Shown: piece by piece, positions 32,282-41,443 of the stretch
How the letters are laid out: each line of letters begins with the position of its first letter
Numbering within the stretch: the first letter of the stretch is position 1
DNA from: Bacillota bacterium
GTDB taxonomy: Bacteria > Bacillota > Clostridia > Lachnospirales > Lachnospiraceae
Assembly (NCBI GenBank): GCA_023414875.1
Contig: JAEZMV010000025.1
Location: 1 to 64,000, forward strand
Direction: 5' to 3'
DNA: 64,000 nt
Notes under the pieces: generated by a model
What the model was told of the DNA's origin: nothing
Database searches by the model: none
Seen by the model: the letters and a program-made list of their open reading frames with translations, nothing else
Made by a program: the position numbers and the translations under genes

Positions 32282-35119
32282 ATGGCAGATAAAAAGAATT
32301 ATATCAAAATAAGAGGTGCTAAGGAAAATAATTTAAAGAATTTAAGTGTTGATATTCCCAGAGACCAGTTTGTTGTACTAACCGGGCTTAGTGGTTCGGG
32401 AAAGTCCTCCTTAGCATTTGATACCATTTATGCTGAGGGTCAGAGAAGATATATGGAGTCCTTATCCTCTTATGCAAGGCAATTCCTCGGACAGATGGAA
32501 AAACCGAATGTGGAGAACATTGAAGGCTTACCGCCTGCTATCTCCATTGATCAAAAATCAACCAATCGTAACCCCCGATCGACGGTGGGAACTGTAACGG
32601 AGATATATGATTATTTTCGTTTGCTCTATGCCAGAATTGGTGTACCCCATTGCCCTCATTGTGGGATAGAGATAAAGAAGCAGACCGTAGATCAAATGGT
32701 AGATGAGATTATGAATCTTCCTCAAGGAACAAAAATCCAGCTGCTGGCACCGGTAGTACGGGGGCGCAAGGGTGAACATACCAAGCTGTTCGAACAGGCG
32801 AAAAGGAGCGGTTACGTAAGAGTAAGAGTTGATGGTAACCTATATGAATTAACAGAAGAGATTAAGCTGGAGAAGAACAATAAACATAATATTGAGATCA
32901 TTGTTGATCGTCTGGTCATAAAGGAAGGGATCGAGAAGAGACTGTCTGATTCCGTTGAAAATGTGTTAAAATTGGCTGAAGGTCTTCTGTATGTGGATGT
33001 TATTGATGGCGAACAGCTGACCTTCAGTCAGAATTTTGCTTGTCCGGATTGCGGAATTAGCATTGATGAGATTGAGCCTAGAATTTTCTCCTTTAATAAT
33101 CCCTTTGGTGCCTGTCCGGAATGTCATGGACTGGGCATTAAGATGGAATTCGATGAAGAATTACTGGTAGCAGATCGTAGTAAAAGCTTAATCGATGGAG
33201 CGATTGCTGCTCCCGGGTGGCAATCGGTGGTAGATTCAGGAAGCTACTCCAGGTGTATCTTAGAGGCACTCGCAAAGGAATATCACTTTAAACTGGATAC
33301 ACCCTATGAAAAGCTTTCCGAAGAGGTTCGACGGATGTTCATCTACGGTACGGACGGCAAATCAGTCAAGGTTCATTATCGTGGTCAACGGGGTGTCGGA
33401 GTATACGATGTAGCCTTTGAAGGTTTAATTCGTAATATCGAACGACGTTATCGTGAAACCGGTTCTGAGTCAGTAAAGCAGGAGTACGAGAGCTTCATGC
33501 GGACTACCCCCTGTAAGGAATGTGAAGGAAAGCGTCTGAAGAAGGAAGCCTTGGCGGTTACCGTAGGGAATAAGAATATCTCTGAGGTTACGGATTACTC
33601 AATTCGAAAATTAGCTGCTTTTATGCAGAATCTGCAGCTTACATCAATGCAAATGAAGATCGGTGAGATGGTATTAAAGGAAATTAAAGCCAGAATCAAT
33701 TTTTTGTTGGATGTTGGGTTGGATTACCTGACACTGGCTAGAGCAACCGGAACCTTATCGGGTGGAGAGTCACAGAGAATTCGTTTGGCGACTCAGATAG
33801 GCTCCGGCCTCGTAGGAGTGGCTTATATCCTGGATGAGCCTAGTATCGGTCTTCATCAGAGAGATAATGACAAACTGTTAAAAACCTTAAAAAATTTAAT
33901 GGATTTAGGAAACACTTTAATTGTTGTAGAACATGATGAGGATACCATGTTTGCCGCTGACTGTATTATCGATATCGGTCCCGGTGCGGGAGAGCATGGT
34001 GGAGAGGTGGTAGCAATCGGTACTGCCAAACAGATTATGAAGGTAAAAGAATCAATTACCGGAGCATATCTGAGTGGTAGAATTAAAATACCGGTCCCTA
34101 AGGAAAGACGTCAACCAACAGGATATCTGTCCATCCTTGGAGCCTCCGAGAATAATCTTAAGAATATCGATGTTGATATTCCACTTGGTATTATGACCTG
34201 TATCACAGGTGTATCCGGTTCCGGTAAGAGCTCCCTCGTGACCGAGATATTATATAAGAGACTGGCTAGGGATCTGAACCGTGCCCGCTGTATACCGGGC
34301 AAGCATGCTAAGATGCTTGGAATCGAGCAATTGGATAAAGTAATCAACATTGATCAGTCTCCGATTGGGCGGACTCCCAGATCGAATCCGGCTACCTATA
34401 CCGGTGTCTTCGACCAGATCAGGGATCTGTTTGCCGCCACTCAGGATGCAAAAATGAGAGGCTACAGTAAAGGTCGATTCAGCTTCAATGTAAAGGGTGG
34501 TCGTTGTGAAGCCTGCAGTGGTGACGGTATCCTTAAGATTGAGATGAACTTCTTACCGGATATTTATGTACCCTGTGAGGTCTGCGATGGTAAGAGATAT
34601 AATCGTGAAACCCTTGAGGTAAAATATAAAGGCAAGAATATCCATGAGGTTCTAAACATGACCGTGGAGGAAGCAGTACATTTCTTCGAGAATGTACCTT
34701 CCATCAGGAGAAAGATTGAAACCTTATTTGATGTTGGTTTATCCTATCTGCGATTAGGACATCCTTCTACCTCCTTATCCGGTGGAGAGGCTCAAAGAAT
34801 CAAGCTTGCTACGGAATTAAGTAAGCGGAGCACCGGTAAAACAATCTATATTCTGGATGAGCCGACGACAGGGTTGCATTTTGCCGATGTTCATAAGTTA
34901 ATTGATATATTAAAGCGTTTTTCCGATACCGGTAATACAGTCGTAGTAATCGAGCACAACCTGGATGTAATAAAGACCGCAGATTATATTATCGATGTAG
35001 GACCTGAAGGCGGAGATAAGGGAGGAACTATCATAGCGAGGGGTACCCCGGAAGAAATCGCTGCAAACGAGAACTCCTATACCGGAAGTTATGTTAAGAA
35101 GTATTTGGAGAAGGAATAG
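32282..35119 (+). CDS. uvrA: Excinuclease ABC subunit A (canonical)
   Basis: 945 residues, the housekeeping UvrA. Damage-sensing ATPase that loads UvrB. Seen: Walker A GLSGSGKSS and GVSGSGKSS, the canonical UvrB-contact segment APVVRGRKGEH, Zn fingers with CPDCG...CPECHGLG and CEACSGDG...CEVCDGKRY, signatures LSGGESQRIRLATQ and LSGGEAQRIKLATE, and IDQSPIGRTPRSNPATY. All are intact, unlike in the paralog at 4584. AGGTGG precedes the ATG. It is the second gene of the uvrBA operon. Confidence 0.97.
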   Translation: MADKKNYIKIRGAKENNLKNLSVDIPRDQFVVLTGLSGSGKSSLAFDTIYAEGQRRYMESLSSYARQFLGQMEKPNVENIEGLPPAISIDQKSTNRNPRSTVGTVTEIYDYFRLLYARIGVPHCPHCGIEIKKQTVDQMVDEIMNLPQGTKIQLLAPVVRGRKGEHTKLFEQAKRSGYVRVRVDGNLYELTEEIKLEKNNKHNIEIIVDRLVIKEGIEKRLSDSVENVLKLAEGLLYVDVIDGEQLTFSQNFACPDCGISIDEIEPRIFSFNNPFGACPECHGLGIKMEFDEELLVADRSKSLIDGAIAAPGWQSVVDSGSYSRCILEALAKEYHFKLDTPYEKLSEEVRRMFIYGTDGKSVKVHYRGQRGVGVYDVAFEGLIRNIERRYRETGSESVKQEYESFMRTTPCKECEGKRLKKEALAVTVGNKNISEVTDYSIRKLAAFMQNLQLTSMQMKIGEMVLKEIKARINFLLDVGLDYLTLARATGTLSGGESQRIRLATQIGSGLVGVAYILDEPSIGLHQRDNDKLLKTLKNLMDLGNTLIVVEHDEDTMFAADCIIDIGPGAGEHGGEVVAIGTAKQIMKVKESITGAYLSGRIKIPVPKERRQPTGYLSILGASENNLKNIDVDIPLGIMTCITGVSGSGKSSLVTEILYKRLARDLNRARCIPGKHAKMLGIEQLDKVINIDQSPIGRTPRSNPATYTGVFDQIRDLFAATQDAKMRGYSKGRFSFNVKGGRCEACSGDGILKIEMNFLPDIYVPCEVCDGKRYNRETLEVKYKGKNIHEVLNMTVEEAVHFFENVPSIRRKIETLFDVGLSYLRLGHPSTSLSGGEAQRIKLATELSKRSTGKTIYILDEPTTGLHFADVHKLIDILKRFSDTGNTVVVIEHNLDVIKTADYIIDVGPEGGDKGGTIIARGTPEEIAANENSYTGSYVKKYLEKE

Positions 35120-35250
35120 TGTCTGGAGGTAATTGTATCTGGAGTATAGTATCTGAAGGGCTAATAGTATCTGGAATAGTGTCTGGAGAGTAATAATATC
35201 TGGGGTATAGTACCGGGAGGGTTAATTGTATCTGGAGAATATAATATCTA
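35117..35250. repeat. About 30-nt degenerate tandem repeat after uvrA
   Basis: Roughly four and a half copies of a unit built from two TATCTGGA-containing halves (TAGTGTCTGGAG..., TATAGTATCTGAAGGG..., TAGTATCTGGAA). It starts at the uvrA stop codon and ends about 40 nt before the ribosome site of the next gene. It has no T-tract hairpin, so it is not an ordinary terminator. Confidence 0.75.
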
Positions 35251-35307
35251 GATATTATTCTCAGGAAGAAACATCTGATTTTTACTATATACATTGGAGG
35301 AAGCGGT

Positions 35308-35889
35308 ATGGAATATGGCTTTTATGCAATGATGTCAAGAATGAAATTAATCGAACGTTGGGCACTGATGCGCAATGCGATCTCGGAAAATATCAGCGAG
35401 CATTCACTGGAGGTAAGTATTCTGGCACATGCGTTAGCAATCATAAGTAACGAGCGACTGGGCAATCATTTGAATGCGGAGAAGGCCGCACTGATCGGTA
35501 TCTATCATGATGCAAGTGAGATTATAACCGGTGATATGCCGACTCCGGTAAAGTATTTCAATGAGACAATACAGGGAGCATTTAAAGCGGTAGAAAAGGC
35601 GGCGTCCGAGCGTTTACTGTCTATGCTGCCGGAGGATATACGTAAGAGTTACCAAACTATCTTCTTTCCCTGTGAAGAGGAGGCTTATCTCTGGAAGCTT
35701 GTAAAAGCTGCGGACAAGCTGTCAGCATTGATAAAATGCATCGAAGAAAGAAAAGCCGGTAATACGGAATTCTTAAGTGCAGAAAAATCAATCGAAGTAA
35801 TACTTACAGATATGAAACTGGAAGAAGTGGGTATCTTCTTGAAAGAGTTTCTTCCTGCCTACGATAAGACTCTGGATGAGCTGAATTAA
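35308..35889 (+). CDS. YfbR-like 5'-deoxynucleotidase (HD domain)
   Basis: 193 residues. HD-type phosphohydrolase: RMKLIERWALM with the conserved Arg-Trp, NISEHSLEVSILAHAL, metal-binding YHDASEIITGDMPTPVKY, and the later AADKLSALIKCIEE Asp. The family removes phosphate from 5'-deoxyribonucleoside monophosphates and helps balance dNTP pools. GGAGGAAG lies before the ATG. Its position after uvrBA places a nucleotide-salvage enzyme in a DNA-repair neighbourhood. Confidence 0.88.
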   Translation: MEYGFYAMMSRMKLIERWALMRNAISENISEHSLEVSILAHALAIISNERLGNHLNAEKAALIGIYHDASEIITGDMPTPVKYFNETIQGAFKAVEKAASERLLSMLPEDIRKSYQTIFFPCEEEAYLWKLVKAADKLSALIKCIEERKAGNTEFLSAEKSIEVILTDMKLEEVGIFLKEFLPAYDKTLDELN

Positions 35890-35941
35890 GCATATCGGTA
35901 GTTGTTAGGTAATTACTAAAAGGATAACGGAGAAATGAAAT

Positions 35942-36664
35942 ATGATTACAATTGATGGAAAATGGACCATGGAAGGTATGAACCGAGATAATCCGAACCG
36001 AATTAAAACACACCGGGAGCTTTCAGCTTTTATTAATGAGATAGGATTTCTTCCTCTTTTTAAGAATGAAATAGAGGGCTTTTCTGTGGAAGAACTCACG
36101 GCAGCCGATTCCTGGTGGGCTTCGATTTCAGAGGAGGATCCCTGGGAGTGGCGGGAGGTTATTGCTGGGGAAGGTGAGATTGCCTACGGCAAATTGTTTG
36201 GAAACCGTGCCGGCTTCGTATCAAAGGAATGGTATCCATATCTGGCAGCATTTCGTAGAGACGGATATGATTTTGAAAGTCGTTATGAAGATGGTTTAGC
36301 CAGTTACCGGGCTAAAAAGGTAATGGATATACTGGCAGAAGTTGAATTGCTTCCATCCAATGAAGTGAAAGCCGCGGCCGGCTTTGGAAAAGGCGGAGAT
36401 AAGGGCTTTGAAGGGGTTATGACTTTATTACAAATGCAAACCTATATCACGGTAAGAAGCTTTCAAAGAAGAAGTAATAAGAAGAATGAAGAATACGGTT
36501 GGCCGGTAGCAGTTTTTTCCTTGAGTGAACGATTATTTGGTGTGGATCATGTCAGATCGGCTTATCCGATGGGGACCTCGAAAGCAAAGAAGACAATATT
36601 GGACCACCTTCAGGCAAAATTCCCGAAGGCATCCTTAGCTGAGTTAGAGAAAGCAATAAAATAA
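35942..36664 (+). CDS. AlkZ-related protein
   Basis: 240 residues starting MITIDGKWTMEGMNRDNP. I recognise the pattern GFLPLF, SWWASISEEDPWEWRE, YGKLFGNRAGFVSKEWYPY and DGLASYRAKKVMD from a Clostridial family named AlkZ-related, distantly similar to winged-helix DNA glycosylases. The Gln-Phi-Gln catalytic motif of true AlkZ/YcaQ is not clearly visible (LLQMQTYITVRSFQRR is the nearest), so activity is uncertain. GGAG lies upstream of the ATG. It is 52 nt after the YfbR gene, in likely the same unit as uvrBA. Confidence 0.65.
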   Translation: MITIDGKWTMEGMNRDNPNRIKTHRELSAFINEIGFLPLFKNEIEGFSVEELTAADSWWASISEEDPWEWREVIAGEGEIAYGKLFGNRAGFVSKEWYPYLAAFRRDGYDFESRYEDGLASYRAKKVMDILAEVELLPSNEVKAAAGFGKGGDKGFEGVMTLLQMQTYITVRSFQRRSNKKNEEYGWPVAVFSLSERLFGVDHVRSAYPMGTSKAKKTILDHLQAKFPKASLAELEKAIK

Positions 36665-36818
36665 TAGAAAGGTGTATTCAAGCGGTATGTCAGAATTAAA
36701 GCATCCGTATGACTACACCTTTATCTTTACTGAAATTTATTAGGAGTTAGGTGAAAGAAAAAAATTAAGAAGAAGTACAACAAAATCTGACGACAGTATA
36801 GTAAAGTTAAGATAAGAT

Positions 36819-36866
36819 AAGTGCAAGAAAAGTACAAGAAAGTGCAAGAAAAGTACAAGAAAAGTA
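36819..36866. repeat. 11-nt tandem repeat
   Basis: Four to five copies alternating AAGTGCAAGAA and AAGTACAAGAA, one copy 10 nt long. Confidence 0.75.
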
Positions 36867-37131
36867 TGATGATAATTCAATAAAGCTGAGAAAAGCACGA
36901 TATAAACCTGGCAAGTAATTAGAAAAAGACTGGTTGAAGCTGACATTAGTTATTAATAAACTACTTATATATGCAAAAGGGGTAACAAATGATAATATAA
37001 TACATGCATTGGTTCGTTCACTACATTGTTATTTTAAGATGATTTGATAGAATGATAGGTACAAATAATATGTCGCTTCGCTCCATCCCAACTTACTAAT
37101 TAGTTTATTTATCATAGTATTTTCCTCTGAT

Positions 37132-37187
37132 GTGAATAGCTGTAGCTGGTACCTTATATGTATCGGTTGCAGTTATTCACTTTTTTA
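37132..37187 (+). terminator. Orphan strong terminator
   Basis: Stem GTGAATAGCTG / CAGTTATTCAC (11 bp, one G-U) with a 27-nt loop, followed by TTTTTT. It lies far from the preceding stop codon (36664) and before the gene at 37307, so it may end an untranslated RNA. Confidence 0.75.
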
Positions 37188-37306
37188 TTAAAATTATGTA
37201 GAAATTAGTGAAAAGATTGCGTTAATAATATTTTAGGAATATAATGAGAATGTAACAAGATGTGGAAATTCAGATATTAATTTATTAAGAAAGGGTAGTG
37301 GTTATT

Positions 37307-38521
37307 ATGCGTAGACGGAAAATACATAGTAAGCTTGAAGATAGAGGTACCTTAAATATATTTAATACTATTCGGAAGATATTTATCGTAACCATTATCT
37401 TTAGCATATTGTTAAGCAACTTTGGAAAAACAAAACCGAGTTTGGCAGATGCTAATACTCAAGTAAGAGTACAAATAGATTATCTTGAGGAATTAGCATA
37501 TATAACAGCTGGAAACGGACAAAGTGATAAATTTTACTTAAGTACCGATGAGAAGAAAACCTGGGAGATGCTAGAGATTACAGACGAGAGATCGCTGCAG
37601 GGGGCCATGTGGCGTGAACTAGACATATCAACATTTTTAACAGCAAAACCGATCACCCTATATTTTAAAGGAAATAAAGATGGAGCGCCGGTAGCAGTTC
37701 CAATTCAGGGGGAAGCAAATGGCCCGACAGTTACTTATAAAATTACTGGTGGAATTGGAAGAATAGAGTTTAGCCCTGTAAGCGTAGTTCAATATCGGAA
37801 GGGAACGAACGGCTCATGGATAACGGTTACTCCAGCTACCAATTCAATATCGACATCAAAATATGAAGTCAGAGGTGCAACCTTATACTTTAGAATAGCA
37901 CCGCAAACTAACACCCGTGCGAGTAAGATTATAACAGTAAAGATACCTAAGAAGCCCTCAGGACCTTCGGTTAAGTTAGACGGAGGAAAATTTGCCATAA
38001 CCGGGTTAAAGAGCGGTGTTACACAATACCGTAAGGGAGAGGATACTGTATGGAGTACATTTACATCAACAGATAGTAAGGTTAAAACCCTTAGCCTGTA
38101 TGACCTATTTGCAGGGAAGGTTGTAAGTAATAACCCACTTCCAGCGGGGGTACTTGAATTTCGAACAGTCGGAACGGATAAGAAGTTAACTTCTTCCGTA
38201 AAGGTTATCGAGATTCCGGCACAGGAAATCATAAATTCAGCTTATGTTTCTTTAATTGGAACGACCTTAAAAATATTGGATCCTGATACAAAAAAGCCCT
38301 ATGAATATACAAAAGTTGAGAAGGGTGCTGCTTTTGTTCCGGATAAAGCAAAATGGACAACCATCAACCCAGGTAAAGCTGTTATCATACCTAGAATAGC
38401 AGTGCAAGATACTGTATATGTAAGAGTAAAGAGCAGAACAGATAAAGCAACCAAACAAGTGATACCAGCTTCTACTTACAGCCAACCATATACAATAACC
38501 TCAATAACAACTGGCAAATAA
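37307..38521 (+). CDS. Secreted protein of unknown function
   Basis: The start is taken at the ATG 37307 (MRRRKIHSKLEDRG), 11 nt after AAAGGG; a GTG at 37298 is too close to that site. About 404 residues: a basic N-terminus, one hydrophobic export segment (IFIVTIIFSILLSNFG), then an all-beta extracellular region with repeated phrases (VQYRKGTNGSW, TQYRKGEDTVWSTF, YKITGGIGRIEFSP). Not recognised as an enzyme; composition resembles surface-layer or wall-associated proteins. The frame ends at 38521, but an Asn/Lys/Asp-rich frame continues in the +2 register up to the terminator, suggesting a frameshift removed a C-terminal tail. Confidence 0.65.
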   Translation: MRRRKIHSKLEDRGTLNIFNTIRKIFIVTIIFSILLSNFGKTKPSLADANTQVRVQIDYLEELAYITAGNGQSDKFYLSTDEKKTWEMLEITDERSLQGAMWRELDISTFLTAKPITLYFKGNKDGAPVAVPIQGEANGPTVTYKITGGIGRIEFSPVSVVQYRKGTNGSWITVTPATNSISTSKYEVRGATLYFRIAPQTNTRASKIITVKIPKKPSGPSVKLDGGKFAITGLKSGVTQYRKGEDTVWSTFTSTDSKVKTLSLYDLFAGKVVSNNPLPAGVLEFRTVGTDKKLTSSVKVIEIPAQEIINSAYVSLIGTTLKILDPDTKKPYEYTKVEKGAAFVPDKAKWTTINPGKAVIIPRIAVQDTVYVRVKSRTDKATKQVIPASTYSQPYTITSITTGK

Positions 38522-38700
38522 CAAACCAGGTTGATTTTCATGGGATCTATTTTGAAAGAGATAATAACAATGTTAATAGTAACATAGCTAATACGAACAA
38601 AGATAATGGTAACGAAGCTACTACGAACAAAGATAATACTATTAAAGATAATAAGAAAAACGATAATAGTAGCAAGGATAATACTAATAATAGTAGATAG
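38522..38700 (+). pseudogene. Out-of-frame Asn/Asp/Lys-rich tail of the secreted protein
   Basis: Frame 1 reads through the upstream stop from before 38500 and gives a low-complexity peptide (TNKDNGNEATTNKDNTIK and similar) ending at TAG 38698-38700, exactly where the terminator stem begins. It contains a 30-nt direct repeat around ACGAACAAAGATAAT. It has no start codon or ribosome site of its own. A single-base indel near 38500-38520, biological or sequencing error, would fuse it to the upstream gene. Confidence 0.45.
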
Positions 38701-38733
38701 AAGTTCAGATTAAAAGATCTGAGCTTCTTTTTA
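38700..38733 (+). terminator. Terminator after the secreted-protein gene
   Basis: 11-bp stem GAAGTTCAGAT / ATCTGAGCTTC with a 6-nt loop and a TTTTT run. Confidence 0.85.
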
Positions 38734-38904
38734 AATTATGTAGTAGAAGAAAGACTTTTAATTATTAATTTTCATAGCAGGTGGAGTTATAAAATTACGA
38801 AGCAGGTGGAATATGTTGAAAAATATAGGGGATGGTGGTAACATAATTAATATAACAAATATTACTATTAGTAAAATACGCGAATTAAAACGAGGAGAAA
38901 AGTG

Positions 38905-40599
38905 ATGAAGGTATCAGAATTAAAATATGAGAGAGTATCGATGGAAACCATCAAAGAGGTTTATGAAGATATCATCTCCAGAGTCAAAAATGCTACATCA
39001 GTAAAAGAAGTATTAGATGCTAGAGAGAAATATGTGGAGTTTGATAAAGAGTTTAATACAGCTGCGAGCTTATCCTATATGCGTTACACGATAAACACCG
39101 TGGATGAATACTATCTGGGTGAGCAGGATTATTATGATGAGATTACACCAGTAGTTCAAAATTATATGGTGGAATATGCGAATGCCATGCTGGACAGTCC
39201 GTTCCGTGCGGAGCTGGAGAAGGAGCTATCCCCTTTGGTTTTCAAATCCTTTGAGGTTCAGAGAAAATCCATGTCTCCGGAGATAATTGATGAAATGGTT
39301 GAAGAAAACCGTCTGGTTACGGAATACTCAAAGCTGATGGCAGGTTTAACCTTTGATTTCAGAGGAGAAATCATGCCACTCACCGTACTGCGAAAATATA
39401 TGATGGAGGATGACAGAGAAACCCGTCGTGAAGCCTATGAGGTGCTTGGTAAAAAGTTAGAAGCTGAGTCCGAAGCGCTAGATTCTATATTTGATAAGCT
39501 GGTTAAGATACGTGATAAGATGGCAAAGAAGATGGGTTATAAGAACTTTGTGGAGCTTGGATATTATAGAATGGGACGCCTAAGCTACGATGAAGGTATG
39601 GTTGCAAAGTTTCGTAATAATGTCCTTAATCATATTGTTCCCGTGGTTGCTAAGCTTAAGAAAGAAAATGCAAAACGCATGGGAATCGATCAATTAAAGC
39701 TGTATGATAATGATGTAAATGTACCCGGAGGTAATCCGAAGCCGGTTCTTAATAAGGATGGGATATTTGAAGCTACGAAAAACATGTATCATGAGATGAG
39801 TGAAGCAACTGCCAAATTCATCGATATGATGATGGAGAATGAAGCCTTTGATGTAGTTTCCAGAGAAAATAAATGGGGTGGCGGCTATTGTACCAGTTTC
39901 CCGAAATATGAGCAGCCGTTTATTCTTGCGAATTTTAACGGAACCTCTGCAGATGTGGATGTTATGACCCATGAAGCAGGGCATGCATTTGCAGATTATA
40001 TGACAGCAAATAATAAATTTGTTGCAGAACTTAGCGTAGGAGGTATGGAAACTGCCGAAACTCATTCGATGAGCATGGAGTTCTTTGCCTGGACATATAT
40101 GAAGCAATTCTTCGGTGAAAACGAAGGAAAATATAAATTTATGCATACCTTTGATGCACTGTCCTTTATTCCTTATGGAACCATCGTAGACTATTTCCAG
40201 CATATCATTTATGCGAATCCTGAGATGACACCTTCAGATAGAAAAGCGGAATGGAATAAGCTTGAAGCGGAGTTCAGACCATATATGTCAACGGAGGGAA
40301 TGACCTATCTTTCACAGGGAACCCGTTGGCAGTATCAGATGCATATTTACGAAACACCGTTCTATTACATAGATTACTGCTTAGCTCAGGTTGTAGCTTT
40401 TGAATTTTTACTGGAGTCACGCAAGGATTATCAGGATGCCTTTAGCCGCTACGTACGTTTCTTATCTCAGGGTGGTGAAAAAACCTTTCCTGATTTGATT
40501 AAGGAGGCAAAGCTTGTGTCCCCGTTTGAAGATGGAGCACTCGAAGGAGTAGCTGCAGAGGTGGAAAGCTTACTTGGTGAGTTAAAGAAATTTGTGTAG
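38905..40599 (+). CDS. M3-family oligoendopeptidase (PepF/thimet-like)
   Basis: 564 residues from the ATG at 38905, 7 nt after GAGGAG. Zinc metallopeptidase with the HExxH motif T-HEAGH at 356-360 and the downstream helix Glu in GGMETAETHSMSMEF. The C-terminal YETPFYYIDYCLAQVVAFEF is typical of M3 oligoendopeptidases. No signal sequence, so it should degrade oligopeptides in the cytosol. It stands alone, with a long bidirectional terminator downstream. Confidence 0.93.
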   Translation: MKVSELKYERVSMETIKEVYEDIISRVKNATSVKEVLDAREKYVEFDKEFNTAASLSYMRYTINTVDEYYLGEQDYYDEITPVVQNYMVEYANAMLDSPFRAELEKELSPLVFKSFEVQRKSMSPEIIDEMVEENRLVTEYSKLMAGLTFDFRGEIMPLTVLRKYMMEDDRETRREAYEVLGKKLEAESEALDSIFDKLVKIRDKMAKKMGYKNFVELGYYRMGRLSYDEGMVAKFRNNVLNHIVPVVAKLKKENAKRMGIDQLKLYDNDVNVPGGNPKPVLNKDGIFEATKNMYHEMSEATAKFIDMMMENEAFDVVSRENKWGGGYCTSFPKYEQPFILANFNGTSADVDVMTHEAGHAFADYMTANNKFVAELSVGGMETAETHSMSMEFFAWTYMKQFFGENEGKYKFMHTFDALSFIPYGTIVDYFQHIIYANPEMTPSDRKAEWNKLEAEFRPYMSTEGMTYLSQGTRWQYQMHIYETPFYYIDYCLAQVVAFEFLLESRKDYQDAFSRYVRFLSQGGEKTFPDLIKEAKLVSPFEDGALEGVAAEVESLLGELKKFV

Positions 40600-40660
40600 A
40601 CTAGAGTTCATTAACGAATAATACATAGATACTCTTTGAATGGAGTAAAGTTTAATCGAA

Positions 40661-40716
40661 AATAAAGACAGAAAGGTTCTTCTACGATGAGAATGAAGAA
40701 CCTTTCTGTCTTTTAT
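40661..40716. terminator. Bidirectional terminator, 19-bp perfect stem
   Basis: Arms 40664-40682 (AAAGACAGAAAGGTTCTTC) and 40695-40713 with a 12-nt loop; T run on the plus strand and A run on the left. It serves the M3 peptidase gene and the convergent GNAT gene. Confidence 0.9.
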
Positions 40717-40766
40717 AAGTATTAGGTTTTATAGAAGAGAGGTACTTTATGACAATAAATATCTCT

Positions 40767-41210
40767 TTACTTTGCAAGTACGATTAAATCCTTCAATGTT
40801 TTAAACCCATTTTTCTCATAAAATTTATGTGCGGGAAAATCCTGTTCTGTATTTAATATCATTGCATTCATTCCTTGATCTGTAATGTCTCTTTCAATCT
40901 CCTGAAGAAACCAGCTCCCGACACCTTTTCCCTGCATATCAGTGCTTACGCAAAACTCATCAATGTAATATTCAAGCCCATTGATCCAGGGCTTCTTCAT
41001 ACCAACACTTAAAGCTACAATTTTTTGCTCCAGCTCAGCAACATAGCCGACAAAATAATTATTATATAAATGATGCAAAAAGAAATCTACTACCTGAGCT
41101 CTTGATTCATAAACATCATTCCAGGGCTCTTTGGTGAACGTATCAATAAAGAGATCTACACATTCATTAATCATAGCAGCATCTATCTTCTGTAAAACCG
41201 GTGTTTCCAT
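40767..41210 (-). CDS. GNAT-family N-acetyltransferase
   Basis: 147 residues. Acetyl-CoA-binding motif A is visible as EFCVSTDMQGKGVGSWFLQEIE, followed by MILNTEQDFPAHKFYEKNGFKTL. The substrate cannot be told. AGGAGGAAG lies 7 nt before the ATG. Monocistronic, between the bidirectional terminator and the repeat element at 41315. Confidence 0.88.
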   Translation of the reverse strand: METPVLQKIDAAMINECVDLFIDTFTKEPWNDVYESRAQVVDFFLHHLYNNYFVGYVAELEQKIVALSVGMKKPWINGLEYYIDEFCVSTDMQGKGVGSWFLQEIERDITDQGMNAMILNTEQDFPAHKFYEKNGFKTLKDLIVLAK

Positions 41211-41314
41211 ACTGAGCTTCCTCCTTCTATCTAACTAGTACTATATTCATTATTGTAGCAGCCATGGTTATCATATCATATAATATCCGGTTAGCAAATA
41301 ATTTAATTTCAAGT

Positions 41315-41408
41315 GTGAATTAAAGCCAAAATTCACAAAGCGAATTAGAAAATTCGCTTAGGAAGAACTTCGATGCTCGTGCAATGGCACTCGCACCTTG
41401 TTCTTCCG
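41315..41408. repeat. Three-hairpin palindromic element related to the uvrB leader
   Basis: GTGAATT / AATTCAC (41315-41336), a perfect AAGCGAATT / AATTCGCTT hairpin (41338-41359) and a 45-nt hairpin GAAGAAC...GTTCTTC (41362-41406). The first and last hairpins match those at 30051 and 30081 in order and, for the last, in exact length. The inner stems differ but stay paired (GTGC/GCAC here, GCAC/GTGC there). Confidence 0.65.
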
Positions 41409-41443
41409 GCGTTTTGAACTGCATCAAAGATAAGTATGAAGAC

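Larger units (their letters stand above)
36665..37306. other. Long gene-free region with repeats and an orphan terminator
   Basis: About 640 nt. The first part holds an 11-nt tandem repeat, the middle is AT-rich with no credible frame (one Leu/Phe-rich minus-strand frame is a composition artefact), and a strong plus-strand terminator lies at 37132, 470 nt after the last gene. An untranslated transcript ending there is possible. A promoter for the gene at 37307 should lie in 37190-37290 but is not clear. Confidence 0.5.

Noticed and set aside
36740..36946. 68-codon Leu/Phe-rich minus-strand frame
   Set aside because: It is the complement of a Lys-rich 11-nt tandem repeat, with no start signals.
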